Assembly (NCBI RefSeq): GCF_014284275.1
Contig: NZ_JACOFU010000005.1
Coordinates: 124,001 to 188,000 of the forward strand
Reading direction: 5' to 3'
Origin: Affinundibacterium amnicola
GTDB lineage: Bacteria > Pseudomonadota > Gammaproteobacteria > Burkholderiales > Burkholderiaceae_D
Length of the DNA stretch: 64,000 bases
Both the position numbers and the translations under genes were made by a program. Shown here in pieces: positions 25,418-33,003 of this stretch; the first letter of the stretch is position 1; each line of letters begins with the position of its first letter. The notes beneath the pieces were generated by a model that ran no database searches, was not told the origin of the DNA, and saw only the letters and a program-made list of their open reading frames with translations.

Positions 25418-25449
25418 AAAAGCTTTGTGCGGCTGCTACATAATTCCGG
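25418..25449 (-). repeat. Right terminal inverted repeat of the 10-kb transposon
   Basis: The 32 bp perfectly complement 15455-15486. The last codons and stop of the present tniQ frame (encoding TGIM and TAG) are supplied by this repeat. TATTTT at 25450-25455 follows it, matching the left flank. Confidence 0.85.
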
Positions 25450-26608
25450 TATTTTCCAATGTTTGACGCACTGAACCCGTCGAGATTCGTTTAGCGATAA
25501 TTTTCCATAGCTCTGTCTTATATGGAGTGTTTTCGTACTTTATCAGCAATTGAAGCATCGCTGCTTTCTCCCCTTCAGATGGCCCCACTGGCAAATATTT
25601 TAACTCTTGAACGGCGTCGAAAAACCAGAATGGTATTTGATCGAAATCACGTATTAATTCTGAATGACGTACTTTGAGTAAAGTACATAGTTCTAAGAGC
25701 CGATTTGGCCAGTCTAGAAGAAACCAAGTTCCTATTTGCAGCAAGCAATGTCGATCTGTTACACCATAAAATTCAAATGCTTGTCTATTGACGATTTTCA
25801 GAGACCTAGTCACAGGAAATTTCTCTTGAAAATGCTCAAGTAACCTTGATGTGGTCCAGTTCGAAAGCAATTTATAGATTAGATTTCGGAGAGCCGAAAA
25901 ATAGAGATGTGAGTACGGAAAATTTTGTCCGGGAATAAATGTCCATCCATTGTCCAAGAAAAATAATTGTGATTTCAAATTGATCCAAGAGTGGATCTCT
26001 ATTGCGGGGGCTTGAAAAGCCGGTGATCTCTTCAAATCAAAACCACACGTTGTACATAACGTGATCGAATGCACATGATGACGCCATCGGTCACCGAGCT
26101 CCTGTCGATGAAAAACGACCGGTGCTTGGCATTTAGGGCAACAATCATGCAGCAATACATCGTGTTGATCACAAAAAGTATGAAGCGCGAGCCGCCATTG
26201 TTTTCGATAATACGGTACTTGATCCATTGCAAGACACAGTGGACAAAATTGCATACTGCGCCTACGCCGTTTTCGATGAAATACGCCGGCTGGCAAAATC
26301 CAATTGGTATTACTAGTCGTCGTTATTTGATCAAATAGCAGTGTTTCAAAACTTCGAAGAGTTGTGTCGCGTGCACGATCAATATCAGTCGCACAAATCG
26401 AAGCGACTCTCTCTAAAGTGGGCTCGTCAATGGACCTATCGATGTCTCGAGTCCAAATTTGTTTGTCTCGACCAAAAAGTTGCACCTCAAGCGTATGCAG
26501 TTTGATTCCATTTTCTTGCGCGATTCGGCAATACCATGACGAGAATATCTCGTCAGTTTTTGGTTGCGGGTGAATGGGGAGAACATTTCCGGATAAACCC
26601 AACTTCAT
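25436..26608 (-). CDS. tniQ: TniQ/TnsD-family target-selection protein
   Basis: The protein has 390 aa. The N-terminus VLPIHPQPKTDEIFSSWYCR is the typical TniQ opening. Zinc-binding clusters follow: QFCPLCL, then HTFCDQHDVLLHDCCPKC and LCTTCGFDL. TniQ/TnsD proteins bind the attachment site and recruit the TnsC/TniB ATPase; here the site is inferred to be comM. The start is 2 bp after the tniB stop. The final four codons and the stop come from the inverted repeat of the 10-kb transposon; originally the protein ended in NTS one residue earlier, so function is probably unaffected. Confidence 0.85.
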   Translation of the reverse strand: MKLGLSGNVLPIHPQPKTDEIFSSWYCRIAQENGIKLHTLEVQLFGRDKQIWTRDIDRSIDEPTLERVASICATDIDRARDTTLRSFETLLFDQITTTSNTNWILPAGVFHRKRRRRSMQFCPLCLAMDQVPYYRKQWRLALHTFCDQHDVLLHDCCPKCQAPVVFHRQELGDRWRHHVHSITLCTTCGFDLKRSPAFQAPAIEIHSWINLKSQLFFLDNGWTFIPGQNFPYSHLYFSALRNLIYKLLSNWTTSRLLEHFQEKFPVTRSLKIVNRQAFEFYGVTDRHCLLQIGTWFLLDWPNRLLELCTLLKVRHSELIRDFDQIPFWFFDAVQELKYLPVGPSEGEKAAMLQLLIKYENTPYKTELWKIIAKRISTGSVRQTLENTGIM

Positions 26609-26609
26609 C

Positions 26610-27503
26610 TCAATGATCCTTCAGTGCCTTTCTTCTGGCGCTAGGTTTTTCATATCCAGATTTGTCGAGCACGTCGATATCGATTTTTTCGATACCATTA
26701 CTTATCGCGTACCGAGCCGATGCTTTCAACAAGGTTACGGTCTCTCCGATGGTTCCCTCCGCTCTTGCCCAGATGTCATGAGCTAAAATTTTTTCAGATA
26801 AATTCGAAGGATAGGATAGGGGTAACATTTGTTCATAGCTAGCTAAGAACCGACGAAATTCAGTATCAAAACCCCACTTAGGAAGTATCATCGGATTAAA
26901 TCGATTTTCAAGCTGCCGATCCGTCTTTATCGCTCTAATCGCATCTTCTGTACCAGCAGCTACAATAGGAATTTGCAGCTCATTGCTTAGATGTTTCAAG
27001 ACCGTAAGAAACTGCCTCTGTCTTGCAGACGAACCAGACAATATGCTATTTAGCTCGTCAATGATCAACATACGTACGCCAATACGGGAAAATTTGTCCT
27101 TTACATTACTCAGCAACTTGTGCGGATGGTCAGATACAGAATACTTTGCAAACAAGGTATTCAAGATGTCTGCATACAGTCTTTTTTCATCAGGCACGGC
27201 AGGAGCTTGAACGTAGACAACTGGTACACTGATCGCCTCTTCTCCCAAATTATCATTTGCAGGATGTAGCTCCCGAAACCTCTTCAAAATTTGTGTCTTT
27301 CCATTGTTTGTACTGCCAACCAAGAGCATATTTGGCATGCGACTGATTCTAGGAAAATTCAGTAGTTCTTCCATTCTATCCAATATCAATCTTGCGTGAG
27401 AATACCCAACCCATTGATCTTGATTCATGAGAAAAATACGTTCAGCCCGCGATAATTTCATCCTGCTTTGGGTTTCTGCGTTGAGATGCGGAAAATCACT
27501 CAT
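26610..27503 (-). CDS. tniB: TniB/TnsC-family AAA+ transposition regulator
   Basis: The protein has 297 aa, a TniB-like length (Tn7 TnsC is 555 aa). Walker A is LLVGSTNNGKTQILKRF at about residues 60-76 and Walker B is VRMLIIDELNSIL at about 145. A sensor-like GTEDAIRAI follows. The ATPase bridges target-bound TniQ and the transposase and provides target immunity. It overlaps the tniA stop by 4 bp and precedes tniQ by 1 bp, forming one operon tnsA-tniA-tniB-tniQ. Confidence 0.88.
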   Translation of the reverse strand: MSDFPHLNAETQSRMKLSRAERIFLMNQDQWVGYSHARLILDRMEELLNFPRISRMPNMLLVGSTNNGKTQILKRFRELHPANDNLGEEAISVPVVYVQAPAVPDEKRLYADILNTLFAKYSVSDHPHKLLSNVKDKFSRIGVRMLIIDELNSILSGSSARQRQFLTVLKHLSNELQIPIVAAGTEDAIRAIKTDRQLENRFNPMILPKWGFDTEFRRFLASYEQMLPLSYPSNLSEKILAHDIWARAEGTIGETVTLLKASARYAISNGIEKIDIDVLDKSGYEKPSARRKALKDH

Positions 27504-29437
27504 GATCTGTTCACCACAATGTCTTCAAACGGCAATATCAAATCATCTTCGTCCAAGAATCCATCACTTGAACTGACACTGTCTTCAGACGAATTTGAGT
27601 TATCTTGGTAATCTAAAATTGCTGTTGGTAATTGCATTTTTTTTGCGGTCACATTCTTTTTCCGTTTATCTTCATGATCTTGGCGTTTTTGTTGATTTCT
27701 ACGTGCTGTTTTCTTCTTTTCAGCTGCTAGTCTTTCTACCTCTCGCATTTCTAGAATGCCTTCAAAAATAATATTTTCGTCGACTTGCGAATTTCCTTTT
27801 GCGTTCTGCTCTCGAACTATAGTGCGAACTTCCCAAAGAGACGCCGGTGGACGCCCCAGATGTGCATATGGAATTTCACGATAGTTTTTTGAATCAGGAT
27901 CCCAAAAATAAATCACGCTAACATCGACAGGGTCACGTCGAAAAATAAATTTCCTGGCGTTCTTTGGGTTTTCAGGATCTGGCTCATCAACCCTCATTCG
28001 CAAAACATCATCAAAATAATAGATGTGATCGATTAAGACGCCGTATCGTTGTACCGTTCTTTCATAGAATGGGAGGAAATCTATTCTAAAAGTTTCTGGA
28101 TCCGCAAAAATTTCAAGTTCCCCAATGCCTGGCTTATCATCAGTGCCACCAATGCCTTCCTGAAATCGTGCCAAAGGTGTGGTATTGATACCAGAGTGCT
28201 TTTTTTGATGATAAATCTTGGTGATGTACAAGGTGAACCAATACTCAAACTCTTTGAGCGTGAAGATTGCCTTTCCTTCGGAATCATATTCAAATTTAGA
28301 TTTGACATTTGAGAAGGTCGTACCTGGTGCTGCATGTATCTTACGCATATAGGTTCTAAAGCTTCGCTCAACCGTGCCACCATGTTTCGGCGAACCACGC
28401 GGTCGCTGCTCTAGGTCTATTCCATAGTTTTCACAGGCACGACCAAGTACCGTTCCGCGAAATTCTTTTGCGTTATCTGTATGAATTTTTCGAGGGCGCC
28501 CATAGCAAGGCCAACTGATATCAATACCTAGGCCTTTTAGCCATTTATCTTTCGGCATAAGTGCATGCATCAAACACAAACCTGTGCTTGCCACACTCGG
28601 TGCATCCAACCACAAATTGAAACCCATTAGTACCCGTGAATTCACGTCAATAGCTATGGTAAGAGTTGGGCGTCCGATGGGCTTTCGATAGACGTCGTCC
28701 ACAATAATAATATCTGCTGGCGTATGGTCAATTTGAATGACATCTAAGGGGTGTTCTGCGCCAGGAAATTCTCCCAAGGTTGGCATAAATCGTTGTTTGG
28801 AAGCCTTCTTGCCTTGTCTACTTGAAACTCGCTCTTTCTCAGAGATTTGGGAGAATCGATTACGAATAGTCGAAACACTTGGCGCTTTAATGTTTTGCTT
28901 TATACATGCTTGCTTCACTTCGAGATAGACGTCACCAAAGGTACCAAACTCTTGTTTCATCAACAGTCGCTTCATCGCTTCCGCAATAATGGGTTCAACT
29001 TCGGGCACTAAGCGGGAGCTACCTTTGTCGATTCTCTCTTCTTTGAGAAACGTCCTTACAGTCGAGTCCTTCTCGAACTTTGCTATCCATCTATAAATCG
29101 TAGGTAGCGATCGATCAAACTCTTTTGCGATTTTTTCCACTTCCTCGCGAGTTTTTTGTCGTCGCCCCATTTCAAAGAGCGCTTTTACCTGCGCCATTTG
29201 CTTTGTTGCTAGGCTCCATTCCTCAGAATTCACTGCACCCAGATCTATTTTTTCTTTACGCTTTTTCGATGCTTTTTCCGAATCCCTCTCAAGCTCGACA
29301 ATAAGTAATTTCGTCGTTTCTCTACTCGATAACTTTCGACACAAAACAGACTCTAAATCAATAAGGCTCACAACAATATAGCGCTCGCCTTGATGCCGAA
29401 CGAAAATACCTGGCTTTAATTTGAAGATAGTATTCAT
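27500..29437 (-). CDS. tniA: TniA/TnsB-family DDE transposase
   Basis: The protein has 645 aa. An N-terminal helix-turn-helix region (about 98-120, VEKIAKEFDRSLPTIYRWI) is followed by an rve-type integrase core with catalytic residues in VIQIDHTPAD (Asp about 237), KIHTDNAKEF (Asp about 321) and GGTVERSFRTYM (Glu about 357). A Mu-type C-terminal domain and a Lys/Arg-rich tail (about 575-615) follow. It cuts the 3' ends and joins them to target DNA, binding the repeats near 31977-32096. It overlaps both neighbours by 4 bp. The frame is intact. Confidence 0.92.
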   Translation of the reverse strand: MNTIFKLKPGIFVRHQGERYIVVSLIDLESVLCRKLSSRETTKLLIVELERDSEKASKKRKEKIDLGAVNSEEWSLATKQMAQVKALFEMGRRQKTREEVEKIAKEFDRSLPTIYRWIAKFEKDSTVRTFLKEERIDKGSSRLVPEVEPIIAEAMKRLLMKQEFGTFGDVYLEVKQACIKQNIKAPSVSTIRNRFSQISEKERVSSRQGKKASKQRFMPTLGEFPGAEHPLDVIQIDHTPADIIIVDDVYRKPIGRPTLTIAIDVNSRVLMGFNLWLDAPSVASTGLCLMHALMPKDKWLKGLGIDISWPCYGRPRKIHTDNAKEFRGTVLGRACENYGIDLEQRPRGSPKHGGTVERSFRTYMRKIHAAPGTTFSNVKSKFEYDSEGKAIFTLKEFEYWFTLYITKIYHQKKHSGINTTPLARFQEGIGGTDDKPGIGELEIFADPETFRIDFLPFYERTVQRYGVLIDHIYYFDDVLRMRVDEPDPENPKNARKFIFRRDPVDVSVIYFWDPDSKNYREIPYAHLGRPPASLWEVRTIVREQNAKGNSQVDENIIFEGILEMREVERLAAEKKKTARRNQQKRQDHEDKRKKNVTAKKMQLPTAILDYQDNSNSSEDSVSSSDGFLDEDDLILPFEDIVVNRS

Positions 29438-30081
29438 TTACGGAGGCTAATTTGGGAATTCATTGTGAGGGGTGACTGAAGATCGACCGAGATCAACCCG
29501 TTTGCAACAAGATGCCATAGACAGCAAATTAGCTCAGCTTGCCTCATTGGACTTTCACTCACAGAGTTTATTAATATTTTGGGGGTAACCACCTTATCTG
29601 TTGCGATTAGCTCCAGCAAAAGCTCTCGATCAGATTGTGAAACTAATCGTTTTTTATAACGAAACAAAAATTTTAGATTAGCAAACCGAATCGTTCTTAT
29701 GCGCCTTTCGGTAACAACTTTAAATATCCAACCACGTTCTCTGGCAAAACGACGCGCAACGAGAAACCGCTCTCTAAATTTATCAAACTCATTTTCGAGT
29801 TCCTCCCTGTACTTCACTTCGCAAAGTATTGAGCGGCGAGGAGGTTTTCCTGCCGCGAGTGATTTGAAGTGCACCAGTACATCCGGTGTATAGCGGCGCG
29901 ATTTATTCGCGCTGGTTCTGTATTTAATTTTGATCGGTTGTGCTTCCAAGCGATCAAAGTCTGGTTCCATCATCATGCACTCAAAGAAATCTCGCTCAAG
30001 TGAGGACTCATATCTTGCTCCGGTACCAGCGTGTAGACCCGTCACAGCGCGATTACTAATTGGAATTTTACGCACTGGCAT
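29434..30081 (-). CDS. tnsA: TnsA-like transposon-end endonuclease
   Basis: The protein has 215 aa. The restriction-endonuclease-like core shows YESSLERDFFE (Glu), SRRYTPDVLVHF (Asp) and SILCEVKYREEL (Glu-x-Lys), the arrangement of TnsA catalytic residues. The C-terminal winged-helix part that contacts TnsC is represented by SPMRQAELICCLWHLV. TnsA cuts 5' transposon ends so that the element moves by cut-and-paste; its presence separates this element from Tn5053-type relatives, which lack it. It is the first gene of the transposition operon. Its 5' side faces three small cargo genes and the right end at 32096. Confidence 0.87.
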   Translation of the reverse strand: MPVRKIPISNRAVTGLHAGTGARYESSLERDFFECMMMEPDFDRLEAQPIKIKYRTSANKSRRYTPDVLVHFKSLAAGKPPRRSILCEVKYREELENEFDKFRERFLVARRFARERGWIFKVVTERRIRTIRFANLKFLFRYKKRLVSQSDRELLLELIATDKVVTPKILINSVSESPMRQAELICCLWHLVANGLISVDLQSPLTMNSQISLRK

Positions 30082-30673
30082 TTTTTGTAACCGCTTTAGT
30101 TAATATTACTGTGAACAGAAAAGAATAAGGCCTACTGATTCAAATTGACGTTTCCACATTAAATTGTAGCTAAAAATCCAAAGCTACTGAAATTTATGTT
30201 CCCTTAGCTAAAAGTCGTTCTAAATTTCGAACTCTTCCCTTAAAGTAAGGGTATCGAATTTTGCTGATCTGGCTTGACATAGTCAAAAGAAATCTTTGAT
30301 GAAAAAAATATGGCTATCATTTGATTAAACCCAATGCTCATGTAGGTGACATCAAAAGTATCTGGTAGGCAGATGTAATACCGGTGTGAGGCGTATGAAG
30401 AGTATTGTTTGCAATTTCAGTTTGAAAATTCGAGCATTCAGTCATAGCTTCTTTCGTTCTGCTTTAATAACTCAATTTGAATTTGATCTGAAGATCATCT
30501 GCAACAAAAATATTTGGGCACCTATTGATTATTAAGTTTGTGGTGCAGATAAACCCCAAGTAGGAAATCTAGTCAAATATAGTCGCTCCAAAGTCTTACA
30601 ATAGAAATGTATGAACGCTATACATACGAATCAAATTCGCTTTAACGAGCAATAACAATGTGAGAGAAATAGC
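30082..30673. other. AT-rich intergenic region between tnsA and small cargo genes
   Basis: No gene is seen in 590 bp. A perfect palindrome CCCTTA-AAG-TAAGGG lies at 30237-30251, framed by TTCGA (30227-30231) and TCGAA, which looks like an operator or small hairpin. A TTGACA at about 30275 is not followed by a good -10. The region must hold promoters for the divergent tnsA and 30674 genes. Confidence 0.45.
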
Positions 30674-30988
30674 ATGACTACCAATAAGTCTAGTCGACAA
30701 AAAAAAATTGCAAGCCGTTTAAAGGCCTTAAAGGATATTGATGAGGTAACGGTTTCTGTGACTGACGCAGAAAAGACAATAAAGATTTCTCACAAAAGAC
30801 ATCATGTTGCTGATTTTTTGTTTGTTTGGACAGACAAAAATCATTATGTTGGTTACTTCCTCAATGCAAAAGGTGGAAAAAGCCACGCTATTATTTCGCT
30901 TTGGACTCCAATGGAGTGTGTGAAGTTTATGGTGATGTATTTGAATTTCGTTGAGCTCGGTGCAAAACGCCCTGATCCGACTATTTGA
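30674..30988 (+). CDS. Small hypothetical cargo protein
   Basis: The protein has 104 aa and a basic N-terminus (TTNKSSRQKKIASRLKALK). The central part VADFLFVWTDKNHYVGYFL suggests a small alpha/beta domain. GAGAG lies upstream of the ATG. It is one of three small plus-strand genes between tnsA and the transposon right end. I do not recognise the family. Confidence 0.5.
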   Translation: MTTNKSSRQKKIASRLKALKDIDEVTVSVTDAEKTIKISHKRHHVADFLFVWTDKNHYVGYFLNAKGGKSHAIISLWTPMECVKFMVMYLNFVELGAKRPDPTI

Positions 30989-31004
30989 GAAAGACCAATA
31001 GACC

Positions 31005-31289
31005 ATGACTTTTACGCATATTTGCCGCAGCGACAATTGGACCCAAGTACTTAGAAACCCTTCCCCACGCTCCGTCCAATGGCAAAAGGCCGGATCTTCA
31101 TTAAACACTAGGCGACTGTTAAAAAACGCCACTAAATGGCACTATACGGAGGGAAACGGAAGTTTTACAGCGTGCGGACTACCTGTTGCATTCGCAAGTG
31201 ACGGTGAATCAACCTTTCCGAGTGAGGCAAGCTTGGATAAAGTGAACTGTAATAACTGCTTGATGAAAATGCTGGTGGTGGCAATTTAG
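31005..31289 (+). CDS. Small Cys-containing hypothetical cargo protein
   Basis: The protein has 94 aa. TACGLPV and, 28 residues later, VNCNNCLMK form a C-x-n-C-x2-C pattern that could bind zinc, as in small phage-type zinc proteins. It lies 16 bp after the 104-aa gene on the same strand, so they may share a transcript. No function is known. Confidence 0.45.
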   Translation: MTFTHICRSDNWTQVLRNPSPRSVQWQKAGSSLNTRRLLKNATKWHYTEGNGSFTACGLPVAFASDGESTFPSEASLDKVNCNNCLMKMLVVAI

Positions 31290-31425
31290 GCTGCTCTATC
31301 TGAATAGATGTTAATTTAACGAAGAAACAGGAGTTGCATCGTTTGACTAAGGCAAATACGGTCAGCGCGCGGTCGACGCGGGACGCAGAGATGGTACTGC
31401 TGAAAAGTTACAGGAGAGAATAGCT

Positions 31426-31815
31426 ATGAAAAGCTTCAGACAATTTAATACAGACCTAGAACGCCAGAATGCTATTTCAAAGTTGCCCCTTGTGCTCGAG
31501 CATGAGACTTATAAGCAGATACCGGGAACCAAGGCTTCCTACAGACAAGATGCTGCCAACACAAATACAATGACAGATAAGCATGCTCACGTGTATGCAA
31601 AGAAGAACGGCGGTGGACAAGAATTGTATTCCGTGAATTTTAACGGAAAAGGACATGACGGTTATAGTGGCACACCAATTTCTTCGTCGCACGCTGATTA
31701 TTTCCGCTCACTAGGGTACAACATACCTGCCACAAACGTTTTAGAGAGTCTTGACAGCAGCGAAGCTTTGGCCGGAATTCATACCCTTATGTTTCTTGAG
31801 GATCTGGTTGGGTAG
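31426..31815 (+). CDS. Small hypothetical cargo protein
   Basis: The protein has 129 aa. The centre reads DKHAHVYAKKNGGGQELYSV followed by NGKGHDGYSGTPIS, which looks like a compact beta-sheet domain; there is no signal peptide. GGAGAG lies upstream of the ATG. It is the last gene before the transposon right end. I do not recognise the family. Confidence 0.5.
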   Translation: MKSFRQFNTDLERQNAISKLPLVLEHETYKQIPGTKASYRQDAANTNTMTDKHAHVYAKKNGGGQELYSVNFNGKGHDGYSGTPISSSHADYFRSLGYNIPATNVLESLDSSEALAGIHTLMFLEDLVG

Positions 31816-31976
31816 CTATCCCTAGGAATAATCGTGAAATTACTTGCTTGGTTGTTAAAAATCGATAAGCCATCATCACCTGATGCGAATATAGTCAATA
31901 CAATAACGTTAGAAGATATGTACGAAAATAGCTCTATTTTTGCCCTTAAAAAATTCGGACACAACGTTTCTAATAG

Positions 31977-32096
31977 TCTCATTTAATTCTATTTTTTTAG
32001 TCGATTTTCTTTGGAATTACCCGCTTTATTCTCATTTAATTCTGTTTTCTGATTGGATTAAGTACATCTTATTCTCACTTAATTTTAATTTTTACA
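31977..32096 (+). repeat. Right end of the Tn7-like island with three TnsB-site-like repeats
   Basis: The motif TCTCATTTAATTCTATTTTT starts at 31977; a related TCTCATTTAATTCTGTTTTC starts at 32030 and TCTCACTTAATTTTAATTTT at 32073. Spacing is 53 and 43 bp, and the last copy ends in ACA at 32094-32096, the expected 3' terminus of a Tn7-family end. comM sequence starts directly after. These are inferred TniA/TnsB binding sites. Confidence 0.7.
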
Positions 32097-32755
32097 GAGG
32101 GGGAACACCAAGACCAGGCGAAATTTCTTTAGCGCATCATGGAGTTTTGTTTTTGGACGAGCTGCCAGAGTTTGATCGCAAAGTGCTAGAAGTGCTACGC
32201 GAACCTTTGGAATCTGGTCACATTCATATCTCGCGCGCGGCAAAACAAGCGCACTTTCCAGCACGATTCCAGTTAATTGCAGCAATGAATCCTTGCCCCT
32301 GTGGCTATTTGGGACATAGCAACAATAAGTGTCGCTGTACACCTGATGCAATCACCCGCTATCAGGGGAAAATTTCCGGCCCTCTACTCGACCGCATTGA
32401 TATGCAGGTACTAGTACAGGCCTTACCGCAAGACGACTTATTTGCCCCACATCAAAGTGAAAATAGTAGCGCGATTCAGGATCGGGTTGAAGCCGCGTTT
32501 CAACGACAATTACTGAGACAAGGCAAACCCAATAATTTGCTCGACAGTAAAGAAATTGATTTGCATTGCCATGCCGATAGCGCAACCGAGCATTTGTTAA
32601 GAAGTGCCATGTTAAAACTTAATTGGTCTGCACGCGCCTACCATCGGGTCTTAAAAGTAGCGCGCAGTATTGCGGATTTAGCAAATTCACCGTCTATCCT
32701 TCCTGCACATGTGGCAGAAGCGATACAGTATCGTCGCGCATTGCGGGAACATTAA
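32097..32755 (+). pseudogene. comM: comM 3' part, separated from its 5' part by the island
   Basis: The remaining 219 codons match the C-terminal half of the ComM/YifB Mg-chelatase-like AAA+ helicase: GGTPRPGEISLAHHGVLFLD with Walker-B-type FLDELPEF, NPCPCGYLGH with its Cys cluster, and the C-terminal AYHRVLKVARSIADL. ComM is normally about 500 aa; the N-terminal Lon-like domain and Walker A are missing because the island separates them. ComM drives branch migration during natural transformation, so transformation is expected to be impaired. An open frame runs from inside the transposon (31940) into this part, but it lacks the ATP-binding half. Confidence 0.88.
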
Positions 32756-33003
32756 CGTCCAGCAATAAGAGCTTCGCAATTTTCAAAACTTTGGCTTACA
32801 CTGTTACCTAACGGTAAGTACTTTAAGGCATACATTACTGTCGCAATTATTAGCCTTCTCGCTCGCGTTAAATTCTCTCTTTCTAAGCAGAAATAAACCA
32901 AGCAAATTCTCTTTTTCACGAAGTACGATTGTGCAGCTGTCTAGCTAGAGTCGGAAAGCAGTGGACTCCGACCGTTTATTACAACATAAGTCGAGGTTTC
33001 TAC

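Larger units (their letters stand above)
15455..25449. mobile_element. IS1595-type composite transposon with SspBCDE passenger genes
   Basis: A 9,995-bp unit is bounded by perfect 32-bp inverted repeats (15455-15486 and 25418-25449) beginning CCGGAATTATGTAGCAGCCG. Direct repeats flank it: TATTTT at 15449-15454 and 25450-25455, extendable to TATTTTCC if the first two repeat bases are counted on the left. It carries an IS1595-type transposase, two small IS-associated genes, the four ssp genes and one small frame. Family knowledge: IS1595 elements make 8-bp duplications and often carry passenger genes. It inserted in the last codons of tniQ; deleting it restores a clean tniQ end. This is therefore a younger element nested inside the comM island. 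Confidence 0.85.
1..32096. mobile_element. Tn7-like (Tn6022/AbaR-type) island in comM, right-hand part
   Basis: This is the right part of a large transposon whose left end is outside the window. The sequence shows a TnsA/TniA/TniB/TniQ set on the minus strand at 25436-30081, a right end terminating in ACA at 32094-32096, three spaced repeats just inside it, and a comM gene that resumes immediately outside in the GGGTPRPGE region. Known biology: comM is the target of the Tn6022/AbaR elements, and Tn7-family ends are TGT...ACA with 5-bp target duplications. The duplication here would be GAGGG (32097-32101), but this cannot be confirmed without the left end. No 5' comM is seen, so all DNA from base 1 is inferred to be cargo. 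An independent island abutting on the left cannot be excluded. Confidence 0.75.

Noticed and set aside
32868-32900. A sigma28-type promoter for the chemoreceptor gene (TAAA-N14-GCAGAAAT)
   Set aside because: The -10 half matches the consensus poorly and the spacing is off by one, so support is too weak to list.
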